56,269 nucleotides of DNA from Fidelibacterota bacterium. GTDB taxonomy: Bacteria > Fidelibacterota > UBA2242. The stretch covers positions 1 to 56,269 of the forward strand of contig JALOAB010000001.1 of the NCBI GenBank assembly GCA_023229045.1. The letters are read 5' to 3'. Numbering within the stretch: the first letter of the stretch is position 1; each line of letters opens with the position of its first letter. Both the position numbers and the translations under genes were made by a program. Below are positions 1-7,774 of the stretch, piece by piece. The notes under the pieces were generated by a model. It was not told where the DNA came from and made no database searches. It was given only the letters and a program-made list of their open reading frames with translations.

Positions 1-369
1 TAAATTGACATCGCGGATATCATTAATTTTCAATCCATAACCGAGATTATCGCGGATACTTTTCGGGAAGGGATTCGGTTTCTGAAAAACCATTCCGACT
101 TTGCGACGCAGAGTCACCACGTCCACATCCGGATCGTAAATATTTTGACCGTCAAGAATTATCCGCCCTTTCACCCGGGTATTCGGGATCAGATCGTTCA
201 TGCGATTCAGTAAGCGGATAAAAGTCGATTTGCCGCATCCGGATGGCCCGATAATGGCTGTGACGCGGTTTTTGAAAATTGCCATACTGACGTTCTTCAG
301 CGTCTGCTTTTCGCCATAGTAAAAATTGATATTTTCCGCTTGGATACGGATTTCCTCAGGTAAGTTCAT
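1..369 (-). CDS. pstB: PstB phosphate ABC transporter ATPase (partial, N-terminal 123 codons)
   Basis: ATP-hydrolysing subunit of the high-affinity phosphate importer, on the cytoplasmic face. The reading frame begins MNLPEEIRIQAENINFYYG and contains the Walker A motif GPSGCGKST at about residue 41 and a Q-loop in VFQKPNPFPKSI near residue 92, which is the form typical of PstB. The signature motif, Walker B and the C-terminal half lie beyond the left edge of the window. Its ATG overlaps the end of pstA by 14 bases, so the two are translationally coupled in one operon. The gene is truncated only by the window; nothing suggests a pseudogene. Confidence 0.95.
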   Translation of the reverse strand, partial: MNLPEEIRIQAENINFYYGEKQTLKNVSMAIFKNRVTAIIGPSGCGKSTFIRLLNRMNDLIPNTRVKGRIILDGQNIYDPDVDVVTLRRKVGMVFQKPNPFPKSIRDNLGYGLKINDIRDVNL

Positions 370-1210
370 ACTTCCTCGATCTTTGTCTAAGATAAATCGC
401 CAGTCCCGAAACCATTAAAACCAGTAATAAAAGGATCAGCGCACATCCATAAGCAATCATAGTCTGACGCTCCGGAAAAGTGCCTTCCGTCATCAGAGCA
501 TAGATATGATAAGGCAAAGCCATGACTTCATCCATAATTGATTTCGGGAAGCCGCGCGTGTAAAAGATCACCGCTGTGAACATAATCGGCGCGGTTTCAC
601 CCGCCGCCCGACCGATGCTTAAAATTACACCGGTTAAAATCCCCGGCAGAGCCGTCGGTAAAACAACTTTGCGGATGGTCTGCCACTGAGTCGCACCCAA
701 CGCCAGCGACGCCTCTCTAAGCGACTGCGGCACGGCAATTAAGGCTTCCTGAGCCGCAGAAATAATGCCCGGTAGAATCATAATGCCCAGCGTCAGACTG
801 CCAGACAAAATCGATACGCCGAATCCGAGAAACTTGACGAATACCGTCAATCCGAAAAGACCAAAAACCACCGATGGCACGCCGGCCAGATTATTAATGC
901 TCATGCGGATGACATTGACCATAGCGCTTTTCGGACTGTATTCGGTCAGATAAATCGCACACGCCAATCCCATCGGTAAAGCAAACAGGATCGCGCTAAT
1001 CGTCAAATAAAAAGTCCCAACTAACGCCGGCGCGACTCCTCCGCGCGTCATCGCCCGTCGCGGCACTTGCGTCAGAAATTCCCAGTTGATGACTTTGATG
1101 CCGTTAACTGTAATGAAATAGACGATCGCGCCAAGAGCCAATACGGAAATCAGAACCGCCAGATACAGGAATCCAAAACCGAGATACTGGACACGGGTGC
1201 TTCTTTTCAT
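356..1210 (-). CDS. pstA: PstA phosphate ABC transporter permease
   Basis: Second membrane subunit of the PstSCAB phosphate importer. The 284-residue protein has an N-terminal membrane helix (about residues 12-35) and the binding-protein-dependent permease fold, with the EAA-type loop visible as SLREASLALGATQWQTIRKVVLP around residues 162-184 (ATPase contact site). Length fits the family. It starts 4 bases inside the end of pstC and its end overlaps pstB, giving a compact pstSCAB operon. Recognition rests on the family motif and on the neighbouring pst genes. Confidence 0.95.
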   Translation of the reverse strand: MKRSTRVQYLGFGFLYLAVLISVLALGAIVYFITVNGIKVINWEFLTQVPRRAMTRGGVAPALVGTFYLTISAILFALPMGLACAIYLTEYSPKSAMVNVIRMSINNLAGVPSVVFGLFGLTVFVKFLGFGVSILSGSLTLGIMILPGIISAAQEALIAVPQSLREASLALGATQWQTIRKVVLPTALPGILTGVILSIGRAAGETAPIMFTAVIFYTRGFPKSIMDEVMALPYHIYALMTEGTFPERQTMIAYGCALILLLLVLMVSGLAIYLRQRSRKYELT

Positions 1211-2091
1211 CGTCCTAATCCCAATTTCAAGCGAAAATTGCAGCTGATTAATTCCGCAATTATATTGAAAGCCATTGTAATCAAAAAAAGTACCAATCCA
1301 ATAGCAAACAAGGCATGATAATGCGAACCGCCGACCGACGCTTCGCCCATTTCAGCCGCGATCGTCGCGGTCATCGGCCGCACCGGATCGAAGAAACTCG
1401 TCGGAATCATCGCCGCCCCGCCAGCCACCATCAAAACCGTCATGGTTTCACCGACTACCCGGCTCATTCCGAGAATAATTGCCGTTGAAATTCCCGAGCC
1501 GGCGGCTGGAATCACAACTCGCGTTAAGGTTTGCCAACGATTAGCCCCCAGCGCAAAAGAGGCTTCACGAAAGCTTTTTGGCACAAAACTCAAAGCGTCT
1601 TCCGCCAAACTGCAAACTGTCGGAACCGCCATGATACCCAGAATCAGGCTGGCGGTTAGAGCGCATTGCCCGATCGGAATATCAAGCAGGTTTTGCAGAA
1701 AAGGCGCAATGATTACCATTCCGAAAAATCCATAGACGATCGACGGAATGCCAGCCAGGATTTCGATTATCGGCTTTAAAATCGAACGCAGACGAAAACT
1801 GGCAATTTCGTGCAGAAAAAGAGCGCTCCCGATACCAATCGGAATACAAAACAGCATTGCGCCAACTGTTATCCAGAGTGTTCCCAGTATTAATGGTAAA
1901 ATACCAAATTCAGGCGGATCGGCGGTCGGATACCAGGCTTTGCCACCGATAAATTCAAATAAATTGATGATGCGAAAGATCGGCAAACCTTCCTTAAATA
2001 AAATCAGGATAATCCCGATTAAGAACAGTAATGAAGCCAATGCCAGTCCTCCAAAAGCCGAACGGATTATCTTTTCATTATTAAGTTTCAT
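1207..2091 (-). CDS. pstC: PstC phosphate ABC transporter permease
   Basis: First membrane subunit of the phosphate importer. About six hydrophobic segments are visible and the EAA loop reads SFREASFALGANRWQTLTRV (about residues 173-192). I chose the ATG at 2091 (MKLNNEKIIRS, 294 residues). An upstream in-frame ATG at 2115 would start inside a perfect hairpin and add eight residues of unlikely sequence. Neither start has a strong Shine-Dalgarno site. The ten-odd bases between the hairpin and the start suggest that the hairpin lowers or tunes pstC expression relative to pstS. Confidence 0.94.
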   Translation of the reverse strand: MKLNNEKIIRSAFGGLALASLLFLIGIILILFKEGLPIFRIINLFEFIGGKAWYPTADPPEFGILPLILGTLWITVGAMLFCIPIGIGSALFLHEIASFRLRSILKPIIEILAGIPSIVYGFFGMVIIAPFLQNLLDIPIGQCALTASLILGIMAVPTVCSLAEDALSFVPKSFREASFALGANRWQTLTRVVIPAAGSGISTAIILGMSRVVGETMTVLMVAGGAAMIPTSFFDPVRPMTATIAAEMGEASVGGSHYHALFAIGLVLFLITMAFNIIAELISCNFRLKLGLGR

Positions 2092-2110
2092 AAATAGTTC
2101 ACATAATTGC

Positions 2111-2138
2111 GGCATGGCCGGCAGACGCCGGCCATGCC
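2111..2138 (-). repeat. Perfect 12-bp hairpin between pstS and pstC
   Basis: The arms GGCATGGCCGGC (2111-2122) and GCCGGCCATGCC (2127-2138) are exact inverted copies around the loop AGAC. It sits between the pstS stop (2173) and the pstC start (2091). There is no T-run, so it is not a standard terminator. Seen: the palindrome. Inferred: a REP-like element or mRNA-stabilising or attenuating stem that lets the binding protein PstS be made in excess of the permease, as intercistronic hairpins do in other binding-protein operons. Confidence 0.75.
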
Positions 2139-2172
2139 ATACATGGGGCTGTGTGGGGAATGTTTACGTTCA

Positions 2173-2985
2173 TTATTTCAATCCGACATAGCCGACAGTT
2201 TCGACCAAAGCCTGCCCTTCTTCGCTAAGGATAAAATCAAGAAAATCTTTGACCGCGCCTTTAGGTTTGCCATTGGTGTACATGAAAAGCGGACGGGAAA
2301 GCGGATAAGCCTTGGTGAGAATATTCTTTTTAACACAAACTACGCTTTCTACCGTAACGGCCTTGACTTTGCTGGATACATAACCGGCGCCGATATAACC
2401 AATCGCGCCGGGCGTCTTCTCAACGGTCGTCGCAATGGCTTGATTTGAGGCGTTCATCAGGGCATCTTTCCGGACTTTTTCACCGCCGAGAGCCAGGCTG
2501 GCGAAGGCTTCGAATGTGCCGCTGGCGGAATCGCGCGAAAGAACCACAATCTTTTTGTCCTCACCACCGACCTCCTTCCAGTTCGAAATTTTGCCAGTGT
2601 AGATCTTGCGAATCTGTTCAATAGTCAGGTTCTTGACCTTATTAGTAGGGTGTAAAATTACAGCAATTCCGTCCATAGCCACGACATGAGCGACCGGGTT
2701 GACACCCTTGTCAACGGCTTTTTTAATCTCATCATCTTTCATGGCGCGTGAAGCGTCGGCAATGTCACAAGTACCCTCTATTAACGAGGCAACGCCAACA
2801 CCGGAACCGCCGCCTTGGATGGAAATCGTCACATCCGGATTGGCATTCATAAATTCTTCCGCGGCTAACTGCGCAATCGGCAAAACGGTCGTCGAACCTT
2901 CTACACGTAATTTGGCCGAGCCACCGGCTAACGCCAGCGAACCGCTTAACAGTATCATCAAAAACATTGTATTAATTCTATTCAT
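2173..2985 (-). CDS. pstS: PstS phosphate-binding periplasmic protein
   Basis: Captures phosphate in the periplasm and delivers it to PstCA. A signal peptide (MNRINTMFLMILLSGSLALAG) is followed by the family start LRVEGSTTVLPIAQLAAEEF. Further phosphate-site segments are IQGGGSGVG (about 57-65), DIADASRAMKDDE (about 75-87) and SRDSASGTFEAF (about 150-161). At 270 residues the length is usual for the short PstS type. No lipobox cysteine is seen, so it should be soluble in the periplasm. Its start lies 18 bases after the porin stop, so both probably share the Pho-box promoter upstream of the porin. Confidence 0.95.
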   Translation of the reverse strand: MNRINTMFLMILLSGSLALAGGSAKLRVEGSTTVLPIAQLAAEEFMNANPDVTISIQGGGSGVGVASLIEGTCDIADASRAMKDDEIKKAVDKGVNPVAHVVAMDGIAVILHPTNKVKNLTIEQIRKIYTGKISNWKEVGGEDKKIVVLSRDSASGTFEAFASLALGGEKVRKDALMNASNQAIATTVEKTPGAIGYIGAGYVSSKVKAVTVESVVCVKKNILTKAYPLSRPLFMYTNGKPKGAVKDFLDFILSEEGQALVETVGYVGLK

Positions 2986-3003
2986 TTTGTGTTCCTTTCT
3001 TAA

Positions 3004-4242
3004 TTAGAATTTGAATTGAATATCGGTTTGAATTAGGTTTTCGGGTTTTATGGTTCCGCTCAGATTCTCGTTCATGAAATAATTCACGCCGAGGGTGACA
3101 TTTTTTGACAATCCGTACTGTAAAGAGATTTTACTCCCTTTAATATCGGTCTTGCCACTATAGGTATCGGAATCCGGTAGGAAATCCAGCCAGGCGTCCT
3201 TCTCCAGTTTACGATAGATGTACTTTACCTGCCACTGACCTTTGTCACTGATTTTCTTCACGCCAAAAGCCACTCCAAAAGCCATGCCGCTGTTAGCCGT
3301 ATCGGATTCGGCATCCAGGTTCTGGTTCATCTCAAAGCTGACGCCGATATACGGGAAGATTATTTCATAGACAGCCGCATCTACAGCCAGGTTAAAGTTA
3401 TTGTAACCGAGCGCGAGATACTTATTACCACCTGAAGTATTATATGAATTAGTTTTGGTGGTATTATCAAAGGAATAGTCCTTGACATTATTGAAGTGAT
3501 AATAAGCCGCGGCGACTTTCAGGCTATATTTGTCTTCCTTTGATAAGACAGCTCCCGGTTGAAGTACCAACATGCGCGGATTATCGGCAATAACGTCTTC
3601 GACTTTACCGGCTTCGTCGAGAATATAAAAACCGGTGTTTATAAAAAACTTTTTGTAGTTAAATAAGCCCGCCAGACCCTCCAGAGTAATATCGCCATCC
3701 CACATATAATCGGTCGGCGCCCAGATTCCGGTATTGTTGTAGAATTTACCCAGCATCAGAGCGCCATATTTCGGCAGTGTGTAATGGCCATACGCATAAT
3801 CGAGCATGATCGTCTTGGTGGCAAATTCATTCTCCAAAGTCTGATTGGTTGAACGCGCATCGCTGGAGCCGCTAGCCAGACCAAAACCGACTTTAAAGCC
3901 CTGAGTCACCGCGGCTTCGCCATTCAACCGGAAGCGGATGCGCTGACGCATGCGGGAAACCGTATCGTCTTCAGCAACTTCCCACTGATTGCGGAAACGG
4001 AAATCGCCTTTCAATCCCATATTCTGAATCCATTTCGGTATGGCGGCAGATTTTCCGGCATTCATTTCCGTCCGCATTTCCTGTTCGGTCAAGGTCAGAA
4101 TTTCCTGAGCTTTTCCGGCGTCGAGAACGCCTTTCTCAACCAATTCATTGACCAGCCGATCGAGTTCTCCGGCGTGAAGCGTTACGGCGCAAAAGCCGAA
4201 CATCGCCAAAACGGTTTTAATTTTCCAATCACTTTTCTTCAT
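3004..4242 (-). CDS. Putative outer-membrane porin, phosphate-regulon linked
   Basis: Predicted beta-barrel porin of about 412 residues. The ATG at 4242 (MKKSDWKIKTVLAMFGFCAVTLHAG) has a strong AGGAG-type ribosome site and starts a signal peptide; an in-frame ATG at 4305 would put the signal in the wrong place. After the signal comes a short helical region (LDRLVNELVEKGVLDAGKAQEIL), then MGLKGDFRFRNQWE and alternating strands, ending in phenylalanine (IQTDIQFKF) as expected for BAM-assembled barrels. The helical-then-barrel layout resembles the OprO/OprP-like putative porins. Its position directly before pstS and behind a Pho-box-like repeat suggests it lets phosphate across the outer membrane; that substrate is inferred, not seen. 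Confidence 0.82.
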   Translation of the reverse strand: MKKSDWKIKTVLAMFGFCAVTLHAGELDRLVNELVEKGVLDAGKAQEILTLTEQEMRTEMNAGKSAAIPKWIQNMGLKGDFRFRNQWEVAEDDTVSRMRQRIRFRLNGEAAVTQGFKVGFGLASGSSDARSTNQTLENEFATKTIMLDYAYGHYTLPKYGALMLGKFYNNTGIWAPTDYMWDGDITLEGLAGLFNYKKFFINTGFYILDEAGKVEDVIADNPRMLVLQPGAVLSKEDKYSLKVAAAYYHFNNVKDYSFDNTTKTNSYNTSGGNKYLALGYNNFNLAVDAAVYEIIFPYIGVSFEMNQNLDAESDTANSGMAFGVAFGVKKISDKGQWQVKYIYRKLEKDAWLDFLPDSDTYSGKTDIKGSKISLQYGLSKNVTLGVNYFMNENLSGTIKPENLIQTDIQFKF

Positions 4243-4304
4243 TCTTTTCTCCTCTTTCTTGTTTGTAATATCATTTTTTTTCACGCCGATTATTAAGCAA
4301 TTCA

Positions 4305-4343
4305 TATAAAGAACAAATGAACAAACGGTTAATTTTCGGTTAA
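4305..4343 (-). promoter_or_regulatory. Pho-box-like tandem repeat upstream of porin-pst operon
   Basis: Read on the minus strand, hexamers TTAACC (4338-4343), TTAACC (4327-4332), TTCATT (4316-4321) and TTTATA (4305-4310) recur at exactly 11-base spacing. Eleven-base direct repeats of this kind are how PhoB/PhoP dimers bind in E. coli and Bacillus. The two upstream units are nearly identical (TTAACCG in both), the downstream two weaker. The site ends about 63 bases before the porin start, a normal distance for an activated promoter, and phoB-phoR lie next door. Binding itself is inferred. Confidence 0.72.
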
Positions 4344-4394
4344 GATTTTTGCATGGATGTATGGGTGCATGATTGAATGATTGTATTCAATCAA

Positions 4395-4502
4395 GTCATT
4401 TTGAGGATCCCGCCACTTGGCGGAAGACGAGAAATCGCTTTAGTCTCAGTAAAATAACCTTCGTGATTTCTCACCCCGATCTTATCGGGGATTCAAAATG
4501 AC
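4395..4502. repeat. Nested palindromic element (108 bp), MITE/REP-like
   Basis: The ends are perfect 10-bp inverted repeats, GTCATTTTGA (4395-4404) and TCAAAATGAC (4493-4502), each followed inward by a GGAT-type continuation. Inside are a hairpin CCGCC-ACTT-GGCGG (4410-4423), a second inverted pair GAGAAATC (4429-4436) and GATTTCTC (4465-4472), and a hairpin CCCCGAT-CTT-ATCGGGG (4474-4490). No reading frame and no clear target-site duplication. It lies between phoR and the Pho box. Terminal repeats of this GTCATT...GAATCC form are familiar from dispersed intergenic elements, so a non-autonomous mobile or REP-type repeat is likely. Confidence 0.65.
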
Positions 4503-4562
4503 ACTGTGGGGGAGAGCAAACCTTCTTAAGGTTATTAGAATCGCTTCAGTAAGCTAAAAATA

Positions 4563-6308
4563 TTAAGAATAACTTTCAGAAGTTTTTTTATTGACACAAG
4601 GCAGGATTATCTTGAAAATTGTGCCCTTCTCTGGCTGACTCTCGACTGCGAGATGACCGTTGTGGAGAAGCACGATATGCTTGGCGATCGCCAGTCCCAA
4701 TCCAGTGCCGCCGAGCTGGCGCGAACGCGATTTGTCCACGACATAAAAGCGTTCGAAAATGCGCGACAAATGTTCCGCCGGAATGCCGCATCCGGTATCT
4801 GCAATGGTAATTTGCACCTCGTTTCCAACCTGATGCGCTTTAACAGTCACTTTGCCTTTTTCAGTGTACTTGATGGCGTTATCAAGCAGATTGATCAAAA
4901 CCTGCTGAAGTTTGAATGGATCGGCCCGAACAATTAAAGGCGAATCAGTTTCAATTTCGATTGCCAAATTTTTTGCCTGAAGATGCTCTTCGAAAATTTT
5001 TACCGTATCAGGGAGCAGGTCGCCCAGATCAACCGGCTCGTATTCGATTTGATTTTTTTCCTCGAGTTCGGACAGAGTCAATAAATCGTTGACGATATTA
5101 ATCAGGCGTTCGGTGTGGCGGGCGATTATTGTAAGGTAACGATGCTCATCGCCAGCCGATTCCTCCTGAAGCGTTTCGACGAAACCTTTAATCGCTGTGA
5201 GAGGTGTGCGCAATTCGTGGGATACATTGACGACAAAATCACGTTTCAGGCGCTGAACAGCTTTCAGTTCTGATATGTCTGAAAAGATCAGGACGATTTC
5301 ACCGCCGGTCGTATCCGCTGTGGCGCTACACAGATAGGTTTTATCATCGATGCCAATTTCCTGGGTACGATTACTGCGATTCTCCTGTATGCCTTTGATA
5401 AATTCGGTGAACTGCGGCTGGCGTAAAATTTCCCAATAGTATTTATCCTGGATCTCTTTTTGAGTGGCGATTTTCTGAAATTCACGATTATAAAATGCCA
5501 CCCGTCCAGCGGCATTCAACACAAGCAGACCAGACGGCACTGCTGATACAATCGTCTGTAATTCATCACGCTGACGAGCGAAATCTGTCAGCAGGCGATT
5601 TAGTTCGGCCGTCATCGCATTAAAACTTTCGGCGAGTTCATCGAGTTCATCGTTGGTGTGGATATTTACGCGGGTTTCGAGTTTCCCCTGCTCAATTTGA
5701 CGGGCGGCGCTCACGAGTTGATTAATCGGTTTGGAATAACGACGCGCCAGCAGAAAAGCCGCACTAAGAGCAACTATAATCACAAGCAGGGAAATTTTAA
5801 CAATCCTATTAATAATTTGGTGAAACAGATTGTTCAAGTGACTCAGGTAAATACTGGTGCGCACAACGGCAACTATCTGACCGTTCTTAACAAGCGGCGA
5901 TGCAACATAGAGCATATTTTTTTCGACAGTCGTGCTAAAACGGCGGGCATGGGCAATATTTCCGCTCAATGCCTGCTCAATTTCCGGGCGGCGTCTATGG
6001 TTTTTCATGGTTAGCGGATCGGATTCGGAGTCGGCCAGTACTTTTCCGATCGTATCAACGACTGTAATGCGCGCCTGAATTTCGCTTCCGAGCGATTTAG
6101 TCAACTGATCCAAATCATTATTACGCAGATCGATTACAGATAACAATGAAACCGATAAACTGGCGTTTAAATCCCGCAAGTCGGTGATTTGCATCGCAAT
6201 GAATTGTTTGCGCACCGCATTATATGACAATGCTATTATCAATACCATCATGCTAATTATCAATATGAGATAACTGCAGAAGATTCTATAGAAAAAGGTT
6301 TTTTTCAC
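4563..6308 (-). CDS. phoR: PhoR-type phosphate sensor histidine kinase
   Basis: Membrane histidine kinase of 581 residues. Order: membrane helix (about 10-30), periplasmic region (about 31-165), second helix (about 168-188), HAMP (about 190-242), PAS domain (about 250-345), HisKA with phospho-acceptor histidine in NVSHELRTPLTAIKGF (about 363), and HATPase with DNAIKYTEKG, ADTGCGIP and GGTGLGLAIAKH. The HAMP plus cytoplasmic PAS layout matches the PhoR group. Its ATG overlaps the phoB stop by 4 bases. The pst operon and Pho box downstream make phosphate limitation the likely signal; in known systems PhoR senses through PstSCAB and PhoU, and no phoU is visible here. Confidence 0.92.
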   Translation of the reverse strand: MKKTFFYRIFCSYLILIISMMVLIIALSYNAVRKQFIAMQITDLRDLNASLSVSLLSVIDLRNNDLDQLTKSLGSEIQARITVVDTIGKVLADSESDPLTMKNHRRRPEIEQALSGNIAHARRFSTTVEKNMLYVASPLVKNGQIVAVVRTSIYLSHLNNLFHQIINRIVKISLLVIIVALSAAFLLARRYSKPINQLVSAARQIEQGKLETRVNIHTNDELDELAESFNAMTAELNRLLTDFARQRDELQTIVSAVPSGLLVLNAAGRVAFYNREFQKIATQKEIQDKYYWEILRQPQFTEFIKGIQENRSNRTQEIGIDDKTYLCSATADTTGGEIVLIFSDISELKAVQRLKRDFVVNVSHELRTPLTAIKGFVETLQEESAGDEHRYLTIIARHTERLINIVNDLLTLSELEEKNQIEYEPVDLGDLLPDTVKIFEEHLQAKNLAIEIETDSPLIVRADPFKLQQVLINLLDNAIKYTEKGKVTVKAHQVGNEVQITIADTGCGIPAEHLSRIFERFYVVDKSRSRQLGGTGLGLAIAKHIVLLHNGHLAVESQPEKGTIFKIILPCVNKKTSESYS

Positions 6309-6985
6309 AGTTCGAGCTTATAGCCAACTCCTCTCAGGTTGCGGATTAATGTGCCAAACTCACCGAGTTTTTCTCGCAGATTTTTAATATGCACATCGAT
6401 AGTGCGGGTTACGACGATTTTATCTTCTCCCCATAATTGTTCGAGCAGGTATTCGCGGGAAAAGACATGTCCCGGTTTCATAGCCAGGATTTTCAGGATA
6501 TTGAATTCAGTCGCCGTAAGAGTCAGCGGTTGACCTTTCGCGCGCACTTCATATTTCTTTAAGTCAAGAGTTAGGCCAGCGCAAATTTTGAGGAGGTTTT
6601 CCGGCGCTATGGGCGCCAAACGCCGCAGAACGGCTTTCACCCGCGCAATCAGTTCACGCGGCGAAAACGGCTTGGTGACATAATCGTCGGCGCCGATTTC
6701 CAGCCCCAGGACTTTATCGAGTTCTTCAGTCCGGGCAGTCAGCATAATGATTGGAATCGGAGCGGTTTTAGGATTATTTTTCAAATGCTTACAGATTTCT
6801 ATGCCATCGATATCAGGCAACATCAGGTCGAGAATGATCAGATCCGGTTGTTTTTCATTCAGGAATTCATAGAATCCGCCGGCATCGGCAAAACCGGCCG
6901 TCCGGAAACCGTTTTTCTTTAACTGTAAAATCACCAGTTGCAGAATATCTGGTTCGTCATCGATTATTGCTATTAATTCATTCAC
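6305..6985 (-). CDS. phoB: PhoB/PhoP-type response regulator
   Basis: OmpR-family transcription factor of 226 residues. The receiver domain (1-120) has acidic residues D9 and D10, phospho-acceptor D53 in LIILDLMLPDIDG, and the conserved Thr and Lys in MLTA and VTKPFSPREL. The winged-helix DNA-binding domain (about 130-226) ends RTIDVHIKNLREKLGE...GVGYKLEL. The start is a GTG at 6985; the nearby ATG at 6981 is out of frame. No clear Shine-Dalgarno site precedes it. Co-transcribed with phoR. It should bind the 11-base repeats at 4305-4343. Confidence 0.93.
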   Translation of the reverse strand: MNELIAIIDDEPDILQLVILQLKKNGFRTAGFADAGGFYEFLNEKQPDLIILDLMLPDIDGIEICKHLKNNPKTAPIPIIMLTARTEELDKVLGLEIGADDYVTKPFSPRELIARVKAVLRRLAPIAPENLLKICAGLTLDLKKYEVRAKGQPLTLTATEFNILKILAMKPGHVFSREYLLEQLWGEDKIVVTRTIDVHIKNLREKLGEFGTLIRNLRGVGYKLEL

Positions 6986-7394
6986 GGAATTGAATGTAAA
7001 GATTTTCCAGTAAATAGAAAATAGTTGTTAATAGCCAGCAATGGATTAGGAATTATCAGCTCGACTAATAACATTCAGACGGGAGCTTATATAACCATTA
7101 TTTTCTTAAACACTATTTTTGATAAATCTTAATTTTTCTTATTAAAAATTAATTTATTTTACCTAACTTTGGGCGCTTTTTTACCAGTTAGAGATCTTAA
7201 TATAAACTAACCCTCACAGCTAATAATATCATTTTCTGAGAGTTGTAACAACCGTATGAATTTTCAGCCCAGCTACTCCGCTTCCATGGGAGATTTTTGT
7301 AAAAACAAATTACATAGAGCATTTTTTTCATTTGTAACTATTCACTCAACCACTCATTTTCAACTGATTTACCATTTTAATGGAGGAATTCTGT
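6986..7394. other. 409-bp intergenic region, divergent phoB / hydrogenase operon promoters
   Basis: AT-rich spacer that must hold the promoters for phoB (left, minus) and for the receiver-hydrogenase operon (right, plus). I see a 9-bp inverted repeat TTAATTTTT (7129-7137) and AAAAATTAA (7144-7152), and a small palindrome GTTGTAACAAC near 7243-7253 that could be an operator. No clear Pho-box repeats, no coding potential and no convincing Rex (TTGTGAA...TTCACAA) or FNR (TTGAT...ATCAA) site were found. Confidence 0.5.
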
Positions 7395-7760
7395 ATGGCA
7401 AAAGTTTTAATCGTTGACGACGATCCGGATTTTGTATCGGCTGTCGCGATCGTGCTGGAAAACGCCGGATACAAAGTCTGCAAAGCCCATTCGCGCCAGG
7501 AGGGCATGCAAGTATTCGATAAAGAGCAACCAAATCTGGTCGTGCTGGATGTGATGATGCAGGAACCAGATGACGGTTTTGTTATGGCGCAGGAGCTCAA
7601 AGCCAGAGCCAAAGTGCCAATCCTGATGCTGACCAGCGTCGGGCAAGTCACCGGCCTGGATTTCGATAAAGATTCAGAAATGGTGCCGGTCGATGTCTTC
7701 GAGCAAAAACCCATTATGCCTTCTGTTCTGCTTGAGAGAATCAATCAACTATTGCAATAA
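7395..7760 (+). CDS. Single-domain response regulator (receiver only) in hydrogenase operon
   Basis: A 121-residue receiver domain with no output domain. Acidic pair D8-D10, phospho-acceptor D52 in LVVLDVMMQEPDDGF, Thr/Ser in LMLTSVGQ and Lys in FEQKPI are all present, so it should be phosphorylatable. The ATG at 7395 has a GGAGG site 9 bases upstream; an in-frame ATG at 7380 would overlap that site and is rejected. It is followed after 14 bases by the hydrogenase flavoprotein gene, so it is the first gene of that operon. Its role is unknown: it could control hydrogenase activity by protein contact or relay phosphate to a kinase elsewhere. Confidence 0.85.
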   Translation: MAKVLIVDDDPDFVSAVAIVLENAGYKVCKAHSRQEGMQVFDKEQPNLVVLDVMMQEPDDGFVMAQELKARAKVPILMLTSVGQVTGLDFDKDSEMVPVDVFEQKPIMPSVLLERINQLLQ

Positions 7761-7774
7761 AAAGGAAAAAACCA

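Noticed and set aside
765..2448. Open plus-strand frames opposite pstA, pstC and pstS (62 to 147 codons)
   Set aside because: They are antisense shadows of well-supported pst genes, with no ribosome sites or recognisable domains.
7000..7394. Rex or FNR operator in front of the hydrogenase operon
   Set aside because: Only short palindromes such as GTTGTAACAAC were found; they do not match TTGTGAA-type or TTGAT-type sites well.
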